From an uncultured Clostridia bacterium (GTDB lineage: Bacteria; Bacillota; Clostridia; Christensenellales; Borkfalkiaceae), in contig CANROE010000001.1 of the NCBI GenBank assembly GCA_947632195.1, forward strand, positions 1-64,000: a stretch of DNA of 64,000 nucleotides, given 5' to 3'. Both the position numbers and the translations under genes were made by a program. This document shows positions 8,377 to 17,436 of the stretch, piece by piece (position 1 is the first letter of the stretch; each line of letters opens with the position of its first letter). Under the pieces are notes generated by a model. The model did no database searches, was not told the origin of the DNA, and saw only the letters and a list, made by a program, of their open reading frames with translations.

Positions 8377-8577
8377 ATGGACATCTCGATCATCTTCAAA
8401 CTTGCCGCGATCGGTATCCTCATCACGGTCGTGTGCCAGCTCCTCAAAAAATCCGACCGCGACGACATCGCGACCGTCGTCTCCATCGTCGGGCTCGTGA
8501 TCGCGCTCACGATCGCCGTCACCATGATCGGCGACCTGTTCGCGACCATCAAAGAGATCTTTCAGCTCACCGTTTAG
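8377..8577 (+). CDS. spoIIIAC: Stage III sporulation protein AC
   Basis: A 66-residue protein with two membrane helices (about 5-22 and 34-55) separated by a KKSDRDD turn, as expected for SpoIIIAC, a small membrane component of the feeding-tube channel. It begins two bases after the spoIIIAB stop and is followed three bases later by spoIIIAD. Confidence 0.92.
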   Translation: MDISIIFKLAAIGILITVVCQLLKKSDRDDIATVVSIVGLVIALTIAVTMIGDLFATIKEIFQLTV

Positions 8578-8580
8578 CCT

Positions 8581-8976
8581 ATGGAAATCTTTCAGCTCGT
8601 CGGCGTCGCCTTTATCACCGCCGTCGCCGCCATCCTGCTCAAAGCCACCAAGCCGGAGCTTGCCCTCGCCGTGACGATCGCGGGGAGCATCGTCCTTCTG
8701 CTGTTCGTCTTTGACATGCTCGAAGGGAGTTTCTCCATCTTCCGCAAGATCGCCGAAACGACGGGCGTCGAATTTTCCCTCGTCAAAGCGGTGCTCAAAA
8801 TGATCGGGATCGGCTATCTCGTGGAATTCAGCGCGGGTATCTTGAACGACTTCGGACAAAATTCCCTCGCGGACAAGCTCGTATTCTGCGGAAAGATCAT
8901 CATCCTGGTGCTCGCCGTGCCCATTCTCGAAAATGTGCTCTCGCTCATCGTAAAACTTTTGGGGCTCATCAAATGA
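8581..8976 (+). CDS. spoIIIAD: Stage III sporulation protein AD
   Basis: The 131-residue membrane protein has about four hydrophobic helices and is paralogous in style to SpoIIIAC. Its end overlaps the start of spoIIIAE by four bases (ATGA). Operon position and size agree with SpoIIIAD of other spore formers. Confidence 0.92.
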   Translation: MEIFQLVGVAFITAVAAILLKATKPELALAVTIAGSIVLLLFVFDMLEGSFSIFRKIAETTGVEFSLVKAVLKMIGIGYLVEFSAGILNDFGQNSLADKLVFCGKIIILVLAVPILENVLSLIVKLLGLIK

Positions 8977-10190
8977 AAGGAATATCCCATGTGAAAGGAA
9001 CATCCCGTGCAAAAAAGGTCTTTGCCTGCGCCTTTGCGCTTTTTTGCCTGCTGCTCTTTTTCGGGCTGTTCCGTCCGCCCGTGCGCGCGCAGGCCGAGAG
9101 CGCCGAAAAAGAGGCGATGGAGGAGCTCGGCGAGCACATCGACACGCTGCTCTCCGCCCTCGACGCGAAAGAACTGCAAAATTACCTCGACAAGCTCTCC
9201 GAATTTCGCGGCGTCTCCCTGAAAGACAGCCTGAAAGCGATGATCACGGGCGATTACCGTCTCGATTATGCGAGCCTCGGCGAGGCGGTCCTCGGGCTCT
9301 TGTGGGACGAGGCGGCGCTGCTTTTGCCCGCTTTTGCCGTCATTTTGGCGGTTTCCCTCCTCTGCGGAATCCTGAACTCTGCGAAAAGTGGCTTTTTGCA
9401 TAGTACTATGTCAGACATAATAGGCTTTGTCGGCTATCTTGCGGTGGGGGCGGTGGTGCTTGCATGCCTCACTTCGGCGATCGCGCAGTGCTTTGAAACC
9501 GTGGAGAGCATGCGCACGCAGATGGAGCTCGTCTATCCCATTCTTCTCACCCTGATGGCGGCGAGCGGGGGAACGGTGTCCGCCGCAGTCTACCGCCCTG
9601 CGGTGGCGTTCATGAGCGGAGGGATCTGCAAGCTGTTTGAAGGGGTGGTCCTGCCCGTCGCCGTCGTCACCGTCGTGCTCTCCTTTGTGGGCAATTTGTC
9701 CGACGGGGTCAAGACGGAGAAACTCGGCGACTTCTTCAAGAGCATTTCAAAGTGGCTCATCGGCCTCTGTCTCGGGCTGTTCAGCCTCTTTCTCACCGTG
9801 CAGGGGATCTCCTCGGCGCAGTACGACGGACTGTCCCTCCGCGCCGTCAAATATGTGGTCTCGGGATCGGTGCCCGTGGTGGGCGGCTTTCTCTCGGGAG
9901 GGATGGACCTCATCATCGCGGGCAGCGCGCTCATCAAAAACGCCCTCGGCGCCTTTGCGGTGTTTCTGCTCGTGGGGACGATTGCAAAGCCTCTCCTGCT
10001 CTTCGGGGTGTTGCAGCTCTTTCTGCGGCTGTCGGCTGCCGTCACCGAGCCCGTCGGCGGGAAAATTCCCACCCTTTTGTCCCGTCTTGCGGGCGATCTC
10101 GGCTATTTTGTGGCGGGAATGCTCTGCGTCGCCTTTCTCTATTTTCTCACGCTGCTGCTGCTCGTCTGCTCCTCGGGGGTGATCCTGTGA
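8973..10190 (+). CDS. spoIIIAE: Stage III sporulation protein AE
   Basis: The 405-residue polytopic protein has an N-terminal signal-like helix (about residues 11-30), an acidic extracytoplasmic segment, and six or more membrane helices from about residue 105. It is the large membrane subunit of the SpoIIIA channel. A dispersed palindrome (9404-9422) lies inside it and encodes the residues STMSDII, placed where the second membrane segment begins. Translation is coupled to spoIIIAD and spoIIIAF by overlaps. Confidence 0.92.
   Translation: MKGISHVKGTSRAKKVFACAFALFCLLLFFGLFRPPVRAQAESAEKEAMEELGEHIDTLLSALDAKELQNYLDKLSEFRGVSLKDSLKAMITGDYRLDYASLGEAVLGLLWDEAALLLPAFAVILAVSLLCGILNSAKSGFLHSTMSDIIGFVGYLAVGAVVLACLTSAIAQCFETVESMRTQMELVYPILLTLMAASGGTVSAAVYRPAVAFMSGGICKLFEGVVLPVAVVTVVLSFVGNLSDGVKTEKLGDFFKSISKWLIGLCLGLFSLFLTVQGISSAQYDGLSLRAVKYVVSGSVPVVGGFLSGGMDLIIAGSALIKNALGAFAVFLLVGTIAKPLLLFGVLQLFLRLSAAVTEPVGGKIPTLLSRLAGDLGYFVAGMLCVAFLYFLTLLLLVCSSGVIL
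9404..9422. repeat. Dispersed palindrome, copy in spoIIIAE
   Basis: TACTATGTC-A-GACATAATA, one mismatch from a perfect 9-base-arm palindrome. It is flanked by a further TAG on the left. Same centre base (A on the plus strand) as the copies at 15422, 38386, 40545, 43223 and 43240. Confidence 0.75.
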
Positions 10191-10663
10191 GCGGCTACAT
10201 TCTCGCCGTGGCGGGGGCGGTGCTCCTCTCGGCGGCGCTCTCCGTCATTCTCCCGGGCGGGAAGATGGGGGCCTTCCTCAAAGGAATGAGCCGCCTCGTC
10301 GTGTTTGCCGTGCTTGCCGCGCCCCTCGTATCGCTGGTGACAAAGCGGGACGGTCTCACCTTTCAAAGCGCGGAGATCGGGGAGGACAGCGGCTATCTTA
10401 CCGAATGCGCCCGCCTTCTTTCGGAGCGGGACGAGGCGGAAATTTCCTCGTTTTTGCAGGAAGAGTACTCCCTCACGGCGGCCGCAAGCGTGACGCGCGA
10501 ACCCTCAGGCGGCTTTCCGCTTGCAAAAATCAGAATAAATCTTCCTGCGGACGGCATAAACGGACAAGACGCGCATATAGATATTGCAGACTGCATCCGT
10601 GCGGCGCTTGCGGGAAAATACGCCTGCAAAGAGGAGCTCATCGAGGTCGTATGGGAAGAATAA
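10187..10663 (+). CDS. spoIIIAF: Stage III sporulation protein AF
   Basis: A 158-residue protein with two N-terminal membrane helices (about 3-20 and 29-48) and an extracytoplasmic domain ending in the SpoIIIAF-like IELP-style pattern INLPADGINGQ. It starts at GTG 10187, overlapping the spoIIIAE stop, and overlaps spoIIIAG by 13 bases. The call rests on position, size and topology. Confidence 0.85.
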   Translation: MSGYILAVAGAVLLSAALSVILPGGKMGAFLKGMSRLVVFAVLAAPLVSLVTKRDGLTFQSAEIGEDSGYLTECARLLSERDEAEISSFLQEEYSLTAAASVTREPSGGFPLAKIRINLPADGINGQDAHIDIADCIRAALAGKYACKEELIEVVWEE

Positions 10664-10992
10664 AAGAACTTCTGCAAAACCGCACCGTGCGGGCCGTGCT
10701 CATTGCCGCAGTTGCGCTCCTGCTTCTTCTCGCCGTGTGGCTGACCTTCGGGAAACGCTCCTCCGCCTACGAGCCGACCGAGACGGAGACCCGCCTCTCC
10801 CGCCTGCTGACGGAGATCGAGGGAGTGGAGGAGGCCACGGCGATGATCGCCGAAGAGGAGGGCAGGGCGGTGAGCGCCGTCGTCCTCTTCGAGGGCAAGG
10901 ACAGCATTCTTGTCCGCTCGCGGATCCTCGACATCACTTCCGCCATGCTCCGTCTCGACAAAAAAGACGTGCAGATCTATGTCCAATCTTAA
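10651..10992 (+). CDS. spoIIIAG: Stage III sporulation protein AG
   Basis: A 113-residue protein, short for SpoIIIAG, with one membrane helix (residues 14-33) and a ring-building-motif-like extracytoplasmic domain (TRLSRLLTEIEGVEEATAMI). It forms a large ring in the channel of Bacillus subtilis. The linker between helix and domain is shorter than usual. ATG 10651 lies within the end of spoIIIAF. Confidence 0.85.
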   Translation: MGRIKELLQNRTVRAVLIAAVALLLLLAVWLTFGKRSSAYEPTETETRLSRLLTEIEGVEEATAMIAEEEGRAVSAVVLFEGKDSILVRSRILDITSAMLRLDKKDVQIYVQS

Positions 10993-11016
10993 AAATTTTG
11001 AAAAGGAGATAAAATT

Positions 11017-11505
11017 ATGTCCAACACCAAAAAAATCGCACTGATGTCCACCCTCGTACTGCTGCTTGCAGTCACCGCCGTGTTCAACTTTGTGCTCGCG
11101 GGCACCCGCACGACGAGCGCAAACGCAGGCACCGCCCAAAGCGTGAACTTCTTCACCTCCCACCGCTCCGAGCGCAATTCCACGCGGAGCGAGGAATTCG
11201 TCCAGCTCGACGAGATCATCTCGGCCTATGCCGCCGACACGCAGGAATACGCCGAGGCCGTCGCGGAAAAGCAGAAGATGGTCGCCATCATGGAGGATGA
11301 GCTCGCGCTCGAAACGATGATCCGTTCCCTCGGGTTCTCGGACGCTGTCGTTGTCATCGGCGCCGATTCGGACAATGTCAATATTTTTATCAATTCGAGC
11401 GAACTCAACGCCGAGACCGCTCTCAAAATCTACTCCATTTTCGAGGATGAGAAGGAGATCCGCGAAGGAAATATTGTAATTATGCCTATTTATGCGGAAA
11501 GTTGA
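11017..11505 (+). CDS. spoIIIAH: Stage III sporulation protein AH
   Basis: The 162-residue protein has an N-terminal membrane helix (about 7-27), a linker, and a YscJ/FliF-like ring domain (about 85-160, LGFSDAVVVIGADSDNVNI). In B. subtilis it pairs with forespore SpoIIQ across the intermembrane space. A strong AAGGAG precedes ATG 11017. It is the last spoIIIA gene. Confidence 0.92.
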   Translation: MSNTKKIALMSTLVLLLAVTAVFNFVLAGTRTTSANAGTAQSVNFFTSHRSERNSTRSEEFVQLDEIISAYAADTQEYAEAVAEKQKMVAIMEDELALETMIRSLGFSDAVVVIGADSDNVNIFINSSELNAETALKIYSIFEDEKEIREGNIVIMPIYAES

Positions 11506-11515
11506 GCAAAAACAG

Positions 11516-11544
11516 TGGTAAAATGAAAAAAGATGTGCTATAAT
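11516..11544 (+). promoter_or_regulatory. Promoter of the asp23-nusB-folD-ispA-dxs-tlyA run
   Basis: Extended -10 TGCTATAAT (TATAAT at 11539-11544) with a weak -35 TGGTAA (11516-11521) at 17 bases. It separates this housekeeping run from the sporulation operon. Confidence 0.55.
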
Positions 11545-11564
11545 GAAACCAAGAGGTATCGTTT

Positions 11565-11939
11565 ATGGCAAGCATCAGATATAATCCCAACGGACAGAAG
11601 GGCAGAATTTCATACAATGCGGACATCGTGAGCGGCATCGTCGTTTTGAGTTTGCAGGAGACGGAGGGCATCGAACTCGTTCCCTCCAAGAGCAAGGGCA
11701 TTAAAATTTGCTTTGAAAAAGAGGGGATCTTTGCGGATATTTCCGTGATCGCCCACTACGGCTACAACGTGCCCGAACTCGCTTACTCCATCCAGCAGAC
11801 CGTCAAGCAGATGGTGGAATCGATGACGAAGTTCAAGATCGCCAAGATCGACGTCCATATCCAGAGCGTGGTGTTCCCCGCCGCGCCCGTGCCCCCGACC
11901 GCGCCTGCGGAAGAGGGCGATCAGGAAAAAATCGGTTGA
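11565..11939 (+). CDS. Asp23/Gls24 family envelope stress protein
   Basis: The 124-residue protein matches the Asp23/Gls24 (DUF322) family: GRISYNADIVSGIVVLSLQETEGI at the N-terminus and VPELAYSIQQTVKQMVESMT in the middle. Members associate with the membrane or envelope; the paralogue next to nusB is common in Clostridia. A Pro/Ala-rich acidic tail (about residues 104-124) is extra. AGAGG precedes ATG 11565. Confidence 0.88.
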   Translation: MASIRYNPNGQKGRISYNADIVSGIVVLSLQETEGIELVPSKSKGIKICFEKEGIFADISVIAHYGYNVPELAYSIQQTVKQMVESMTKFKIAKIDVHIQSVVFPAAPVPPTAPAEEGDQEKIG

Positions 11940-11986
11940 GAAGGTTCCCTTTCCGTTCGGAAGGGGACTTTCCCGTAAGGAGCAAT

Positions 11987-12379
11987 ATGAGAAGCGACGC
12001 GAGAGAAGCGGCGTTCCAGATCGTCTTTGCCTCCCTGTTCGGCGGGGACAGCGGAGAAAACTTTCGGAAGAAACTTTACAAAAAATTTCAGCTCAGCGAA
12101 GAGGAATCCGCCTTTGCGGAGACCCTCGTAACGCTTGCGGAAGAACACGCCGAGGAGCTCAACGGAAAACTCGAAGAAAAAGTCACCCGCTTTGCGGGAT
12201 ACCGCATTTTCCCCGTGGACAGAGCCGTCATGCTCGTCGCCCTCACGGAGATCTTCTATTTGGAGGACGTTCCTCCCGTCGTATCGGTGAGCGAAGCGGC
12301 GGCGCTGGCGCGGAAATACTCAGCGGAGACCTCGGCAAGTTTTGTCAACGGCGTGCTCGGAGGATTTATCAACCAATGA
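11987..12379 (+). CDS. nusB: Transcription antitermination factor NusB
   Basis: The 130-residue all-helical protein matches NusB by RSDAREAAFQIVFA at the start and the C-terminal PPVVSVSEAAALARKYS...FVNGVLGG region. With NusE it binds boxA RNA in rRNA operons. ATG 11987 is preceded by AAGGAG; upstream in-frame codons lack a ribosome site. It overlaps folD by four bases. Confidence 0.92.
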   Translation: MRSDAREAAFQIVFASLFGGDSGENFRKKLYKKFQLSEEESAFAETLVTLAEEHAEELNGKLEEKVTRFAGYRIFPVDRAVMLVALTEIFYLEDVPPVVSVSEAAALARKYSAETSASFVNGVLGGFINQ

Positions 12380-13218
12380 TCATCGACGGAAGGGCGGTCG
12401 CCGCCCAAATTCGCGCGGAATTGCTCTCACGCACCGCGCGTTTCTTTGAAAATACGGGCAGACGCCCCACCCTTGCGGTCGTGCTCATCGGCGACGATCC
12501 CGCCTCCGCGATCTATGTGCGCAACAAGTTCAAGGCCTGCGCCGAGGCGGGGATCGACTCCTTCGACGTCCGCCTGCCCGCGACCGTTTCCACGGAAGAG
12601 GCGGAAGAGGAAGTCCGCAGGCTTGCCGATAAGGGGACGGTCGACGGCATTTTGGTGCAGCTCCCTCTCCCCAAACATTTAGACGCCGAGCGCATTCTCG
12701 CTGCGATCCCCACCGAAAAGGACGTAGACGGGTTCTCGGCGCAGAACATCGGCGCGCTCGCCCTCGGAAAACGGGGAACGGTCGCCTGTACTCCCCTCGG
12801 GGTCATGGAACTTTTAAAGCGCTACAACATCGGGACGTGCGGCAAGTATGCCGTCGTCGTCGGGCGGAGCAACATCGTGGGAAAACCGATGGCGCTCCTT
12901 CTGCTCAATGCCGACGCCACCGTCACCGTCTGCCATTCCCGCACCCAAAACCTCAAAGAGGAATGCCTCAAAGCCGATATCCTCGTGGCGGCAGCGGGAA
13001 GAGCGGGGCTCATCACCGCCGACATGGTGAAAGAGGGGGCGACCGTCATCGACGTCGGCATGAACCGCGCGGAGGGAAAGCTCTGCGGAGATGTGGACTT
13101 TGAAAATGTGGCAAAAAAGGCCGCGTTTATCACTCCCGTCCCGGGCGGCGTGGGTCCCATGACCGTCGCCATGCTCCTTGTAAACGTCTGCAATGCAGCG
13201 GAAATGAGGCTCAAATGA
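12376..13218 (+). CDS. folD: Bifunctional methylenetetrahydrofolate dehydrogenase/cyclohydrolase
   Basis: The 280-residue enzyme interconverts methylene-, methenyl- and formyl-tetrahydrofolate with NADP. Signatures are IYVRNKFKACAEAGI (active-site Lys region), VQLPLPKHLDAERILAAIPTEKDVDGF and VVGRSNIVGKPMALLL. It is coupled by 4-base overlaps to nusB before and ispA after. The xseA and xseB genes often found in this interval are absent. Confidence 0.95.
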   Translation: MIIDGRAVAAQIRAELLSRTARFFENTGRRPTLAVVLIGDDPASAIYVRNKFKACAEAGIDSFDVRLPATVSTEEAEEEVRRLADKGTVDGILVQLPLPKHLDAERILAAIPTEKDVDGFSAQNIGALALGKRGTVACTPLGVMELLKRYNIGTCGKYAVVVGRSNIVGKPMALLLLNADATVTVCHSRTQNLKEECLKADILVAAAGRAGLITADMVKEGATVIDVGMNRAEGKLCGDVDFENVAKKAAFITPVPGGVGPMTVAMLLVNVCNAAEMRLK

Positions 13219-14084
13219 CAAACTTTCGCAACAAATACAACGGATATCTCTCCTTTTTCGAGGGAGAGCTCAAACGTTTCTGCGCGGAGATGAAACATCT
13301 GCCGCCCGTCCTCACGGAGAGCATGCGCTACTCCCTCTTATCGGGCGGGAAGCGGGTGCGTCCCGTGCTTTTTTTCGGTTCGCTCGAACATTTCGGCGCG
13401 GACTACACCAAAGAGACGGGGCTCGCTATCGCCCTCGAATGTATCCACACCTATTCCCTCATCCACGACGACCTGCCCGCAATGGACAACGACGACTTCC
13501 GTCGGGGCAATCCCTCCAACCACAAAGTGTTCGGGGAGGCGAACGCCATTTTAGCGGGCGACGCTCTCCTGTCCGAGGCGATGTGTCTCCTTTTGGGCGA
13601 GGCGGGGCGGAGCGAAAGACATCTCCGCGCGGCCGGGTACCTTGCAGACGCGGCGGGAGCGGACGGCATGATCGCGGGACAGTCCGCCGATCTTCTCTAC
13701 ACGGGCAAGACGGGCGGGGAGGAAGAACTCGGCTTTATCTACGCCCGCAAGACGGGCAAGCTCATCACGGCGCCCATCGTCATGGCGGCGATCCTGTGCG
13801 GCGGGGACGTAGCTGCGGCCGAAAAGTTCGGCGAGGCCCTCGGGTTTCTCTTCCAGCTCACGGACGACATCCTCGACGAAAAGGGGGAGAGCGCCAAGAT
13901 GGGAAAGACGCTCGGCAAGGACAGGGAAGAGGACAAACTCACCTGCGTGAAGGTGTACGGCATGGAGGGGGCGGAACTCCTTGCGGACCGCACTGCGGCA
14001 AGCTGCCATGCGCTGCTCGGCGCGCTCGGCGGAGACGAATTCCTCGCCGACCTCATCGACCTTGTCAGAACACGGGATAATTAA
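13215..14084 (+). CDS. ispA: Polyprenyl (farnesyl) diphosphate synthase
   Basis: The 289-residue trans-prenyltransferase condenses IPP with allylic diphosphates. The first Asp-rich motif DDLPAMDNDD spans residues 85-94 and the second, DDILDE, lies near 215. GGKRVRP (44-50) binds substrate. Genomic position beside dxs supports farnesyl diphosphate synthesis; a geranylgeranyl product cannot be excluded from sequence alone. Confidence 0.93.
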   Translation: MTNFRNKYNGYLSFFEGELKRFCAEMKHLPPVLTESMRYSLLSGGKRVRPVLFFGSLEHFGADYTKETGLAIALECIHTYSLIHDDLPAMDNDDFRRGNPSNHKVFGEANAILAGDALLSEAMCLLLGEAGRSERHLRAAGYLADAAGADGMIAGQSADLLYTGKTGGEEELGFIYARKTGKLITAPIVMAAILCGGDVAAAEKFGEALGFLFQLTDDILDEKGESAKMGKTLGKDREEDKLTCVKVYGMEGAELLADRTAASCHALLGALGGDEFLADLIDLVRTRDN

Positions 14085-14087
14085 AGC

Positions 14088-15797
14088 ATGAAACAGATCA
14101 CGGACGGGGAGCTGAAAACCGCCTCCCTCGAACAATTAAAGGAAACTTGCGGCGCGTTGCGGGAGGAGATCTTCCGCACCGTTTCCGTCTGCGGCGGGCA
14201 CCTTAGCTCCAATCTCGGCACGGTGGAGCTCACCGTCGCCCTGCACCGCGTGTTCGACTTTCCGGAAGACAAACTCATCTTCGACGTCGGACACCAATGC
14301 TATACCCATAAACTCCTTTCGGGGCGGGCAAACGTCTTTCACACCCTGCGCAAGCGCGGGGGCATTTCGGGGTTTCCCAAGCGCAGCGAAAGCGAATACG
14401 ACTGCTACGACACGGGACACGCCGGCACGGCGATCTCCGCAGCGCTCGGTTTTGCCAAAGCGCGGGACCTGAAAGGGGAAAATTACAACGTCATCGCCCT
14501 CGTCGGCGACGGTTCTTTCAACAACGGGCTCGTCTATGAGGCGCTCAACAGTATCAAAATTCTGGACAGCCGCGTGCTCATCGTGCTCAACGACAACGGC
14601 ATGTCCATTTCACCCACCGTGGGCGGCATGCACGAACTGCTCGGCGAAATGAAGGGGGAGCCTCCCTTGGAGGACGTCAAGCTGTTTGAACGGTTCGGGC
14701 TGAAATACAGCGGCGTCATCAACGGCAACGATTTAAGCGAGCTCCTCCCCGCGCTCGAAGAGGCGAAAGAGGCGCTCAAAACGGGCAGCGTGCTGCTGCA
14801 CGTCTCCACCAAAAAGGGGCAGGGGTACTCCTTCTGCGAGTGCGCGCCCGTGGAGACCCACGGCGTGAGCCCCGCCCAAAAACACAGCGAATACTGCGCC
14901 GCGCTCGGCGAAGAGCTCTGCGCCCTTGCTCAGACCCATGAAAATATCGTAGCAGTGACCGCCGCGATGACGGACAATCTCGGGCTCCGTCCCTTCTTCG
15001 ACCGGTTCCCCGAGCGCGCCTTCGACGTCGGTATCTGCGAGGAGCACGCCTCGGTGCTGTGCGCCTCCATGGCGGCAGGGGGGATGAAACCCTACTATGC
15101 CATCTTTTCCACCTTCTTGGAGCGCGCGTTCGACGAGATCATCCACGACGTCTGCGCGCAAAATCTGCCCGTGACCTTCTGTATCGACCGCGCGGGCGTC
15201 TCGGGCGCAGACGGGGAGACCCACCAGGGGGTGTTTGATCTGAGCTTTCTCTCCTTCATCCCGAACCTCACCGTTGCGATCCCGAAAAATATCGCAGAAC
15301 TGCGCGCCATGCTCCGTCTGAGCGCCGATTTTGACGCACCGCTCGCCATCCGCTACCCCCGTGAGGGCACCGAGGGCGAAATTTCGGACGTCGAGATTGG
15401 GAAATTCGAGGTTTTACATAGTACTACGTCAGACATAGTATTACTTGCTGCGGGGGAGCGCTGCCTGTCGCTCGCCGAAAAAGTCCGTGCGGCGGCGCTC
15501 TCGGAGGGCATGGATGTTTCCCTCGTCAACGCCCGTTTTTTGCGCCCGCTCGACGAAGAATTGCTCTCTTCTTTCCGAGGCACCGTCATCACCCTCGAAG
15601 ACAACGTGCTCATCGGGGGATTGGGCGATTGCGTCGCGCGGTTCTACCGCAAGCGCGGCTATCAAACGCGGGTGATCGGGTTCGGTTTTTCCGACTGTTT
15701 TCTTCCGCACGGCGAGCCGTCCGAGCTCATGGAGGACTTCGGGCTCAACTTTGAAAACATTCTTGCCGCAGTGAGGGAGGCCTATGCGCGCCGATAG
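14088..15797 (+). CDS. dxs: 1-deoxy-D-xylulose-5-phosphate synthase
   Basis: The 569-residue thiamine diphosphate enzyme makes DXP from pyruvate and glyceraldehyde 3-phosphate, the first step of the MEP pathway. It is somewhat shorter than the usual 620-640 residues. Visible motifs are GHQCYTHKLL, the ThDP site GDGSFNNGLVYEALN, the catalytic-Glu segment GICEEHASVLCASMA and the transketolase C domain. A dispersed palindrome at 15422-15440 encodes STTSDIV in the linker before the C-terminal domain. It overlaps tlyA by 14 bases. Confidence 0.94.
   Translation: MKQITDGELKTASLEQLKETCGALREEIFRTVSVCGGHLSSNLGTVELTVALHRVFDFPEDKLIFDVGHQCYTHKLLSGRANVFHTLRKRGGISGFPKRSESEYDCYDTGHAGTAISAALGFAKARDLKGENYNVIALVGDGSFNNGLVYEALNSIKILDSRVLIVLNDNGMSISPTVGGMHELLGEMKGEPPLEDVKLFERFGLKYSGVINGNDLSELLPALEEAKEALKTGSVLLHVSTKKGQGYSFCECAPVETHGVSPAQKHSEYCAALGEELCALAQTHENIVAVTAAMTDNLGLRPFFDRFPERAFDVGICEEHASVLCASMAAGGMKPYYAIFSTFLERAFDEIIHDVCAQNLPVTFCIDRAGVSGADGETHQGVFDLSFLSFIPNLTVAIPKNIAELRAMLRLSADFDAPLAIRYPREGTEGEISDVEIGKFEVLHSTTSDIVLLAAGERCLSLAEKVRAAALSEGMDVSLVNARFLRPLDEELLSSFRGTVITLEDNVLIGGLGDCVARFYRKRGYQTRVIGFGFSDCFLPHGEPSELMEDFGLNFENILAAVREAYARR
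15422..15440. repeat. Dispersed palindrome, copy in dxs
   Basis: TACTACGTC-A-GACATAGTA, one mismatch from perfect. Read in the same frame as the spoIIIAE copy (ACT-ACG-TCA-GAC-ATA-GTA). Confidence 0.75.
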
Positions 15798-16563
15798 ATT
15801 CTTTGCGGAAAAGTTCGGCTCGCGCAGCAAAGCGGCGGAGGCCCTCAGAGCGGGGCTCGTGCTGCGGGGGGACAAGCCGCTCTCGCCGGACGACGAAGCC
15901 GCAGAGGGCGACCCGTTCGTATTTCTCACGCGCGAAGAGCAATTCGTCTCGAACGGCGGCTATAAGCTCTCCTGCGGGCTCGACGCGTTCGGGCAAGCGG
16001 TGGAGGGCAAGGTGTTTGCCGACCTCGGCGCCAGCACGGGCGGCTTTACCGACTGTCTGTTGCAGCGCGGGGCGAAAATAGTGTTTTGCGTCGACGTGGG
16101 GGAAAGCCAGCTTTCTCCCGCTCTTGCCCGCGATCCCCGCGTCTGTGTGATGGACAATACCAACGCCCGCTATCTCACGCCCGCCTGCTTTCCCGTCCCC
16201 CTCGACGGGCTGACGGGCGATCTGAGTTTTATTTCCCTCCGGCTCATTCTTCCGGCCGCTGCGGCGCTCTTGCCCGACGGCGGAAACGCGTTTATGCTCT
16301 TCAAGCCGCAATTTGAGTGCGGCGGGAAGGGGCTCTCCAAAAACGGGATCTGTCCGCCCGCTCTCCACAGGGGATTGCTGGGCGATTTTTATGAGTTTTG
16401 CCGCGCGCTGTCGCTGGCTCCGATCGCCTTGGCGCGCGCTCCCGTGCGTCCCAAAAAAAATATCGAATACATGCTTTGGCTGCAAAAGAACGGAACTGCG
16501 GCGGCGAAGGAGCTCTTTCTGCAACCGCTTGCAAGCTCCGTGAAAAAATTTGCGGGATCATAA
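15784..16563 (+). CDS. tlyA: TlyA family rRNA (2'-O)-methyltransferase
   Basis: The 259-residue protein has an N-terminal S4 RNA-binding domain (about 1-60) and a RrmJ-type methyltransferase domain with the SAM motif FADLGASTGGFTDCLLQRGA (about 79-98). Family members methylate ribose in 16S and 23S rRNA; some are described as hemolysins. The context between dxs and nadK is the standard clostridial order. Confidence 0.92.
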   Translation: MRADRFFAEKFGSRSKAAEALRAGLVLRGDKPLSPDDEAAEGDPFVFLTREEQFVSNGGYKLSCGLDAFGQAVEGKVFADLGASTGGFTDCLLQRGAKIVFCVDVGESQLSPALARDPRVCVMDNTNARYLTPACFPVPLDGLTGDLSFISLRLILPAAAALLPDGGNAFMLFKPQFECGGKGLSKNGICPPALHRGLLGDFYEFCRALSLAPIALARAPVRPKKNIEYMLWLQKNGTAAAKELFLQPLASSVKKFAGS

Positions 16564-16582
16564 AATTTTTTTGAAAAACCCC

Positions 16583-16610
16583 TTGATTTTATTCATAAAA
16601 AAGTTATAAT
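16583..16610 (+). promoter_or_regulatory. Promoter of nadK-argR-recN
   Basis: TTGATT (16583-16588), 16-base spacer, TATAAT (16605-16610). The predicted transcription start (about 16617) is only some 8 bases before the nadK ATG. Confidence 0.65.
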
Positions 16611-16624
16611 ATAACGCGTGCGCT

Positions 16625-17410
16625 ATGAAAGTCGGCATTTATTATCATGAAAAGAAAGTCCCCGAAGAGGGGGTGCGATCGCTCGAAACGCTGCTTGCCG
16701 CTGCGGGTGCCTTTCCGCGCCGCTTTTCGCAGGCGGAGGATATCGGCGGGGTCGACCGTCTCATCGTGCTCGGCGGAGACGGCGCCATGCTTCGCGCCGC
16801 GCGCAGGGCCTCTCTTCTGGAAATTCCGCTCGTCGGGATCAATTACGGCACCATCGGCTTTCTCACCGAATTCGAGCGCGGAGAGGAACGGGAGGCGGCC
16901 GCGCTCGTCCTCGACCCCGCTTGCAGCTGCGTGGAACGCGCCATGCTTGAAGCGACGGTGGGGGGACGCGCCCATCACTGTCTCAATGAAATTGCATTTA
17001 TGCGCCGTATCGCTCCCGACGCGGAGGACGGCGTGATCGGCGTCTGTGTGGAGATCGACGCAAGCCCTGCGGGAAAGTTTTCCGCCGACGGGCTCATCCT
17101 TGCCACGCCGACGGGCTCTACGGCCTATTCGCTCTCGGCGGGCGGGAGCATTCTCACCCCCGACTGCGGCGCTTTTTTGCTCACCCCCGTCAACGCGTTT
17201 TCGCTCAGGAGCCGTCCCATCGTGCTTTCGGACAAAAGCGTGCTTACCTTTACTTTCCCGGACGGGGCGATCGTCCACGGTGACGGCGAATTTTTGGGAG
17301 AGCTGAAATGCGGAGACAGGGTGACCGTGAAAAAATCTTCCCGCCACGCCGCTTTTCTTTCCGAGGGAAAACAGGATTTCTTCCGTCATCTGACGGAAAA
17401 GATAAATTGA
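16625..17410 (+). CDS. nadK: NAD kinase
   Basis: The 261-residue enzyme phosphorylates NAD to NADP. The GGDG motif is at residues 50-53, followed by the conserved LNEIAF and TPTGSTAYSLSAGG blocks. No Shine-Dalgarno sequence precedes ATG 16625 and the leader would be about 8 bases. Neighbouring tlyA, argR and recN support the call. Confidence 0.94.
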   Translation: MKVGIYYHEKKVPEEGVRSLETLLAAAGAFPRRFSQAEDIGGVDRLIVLGGDGAMLRAARRASLLEIPLVGINYGTIGFLTEFERGEEREAAALVLDPACSCVERAMLEATVGGRAHHCLNEIAFMRRIAPDAEDGVIGVCVEIDASPAGKFSADGLILATPTGSTAYSLSAGGSILTPDCGAFLLTPVNAFSLRSRPIVLSDKSVLTFTFPDGAIVHGDGEFLGELKCGDRVTVKKSSRHAAFLSEGKQDFFRHLTEKIN

Positions 17411-17436
17411 ACGCAAATTGATAAGGGAGATTGACC

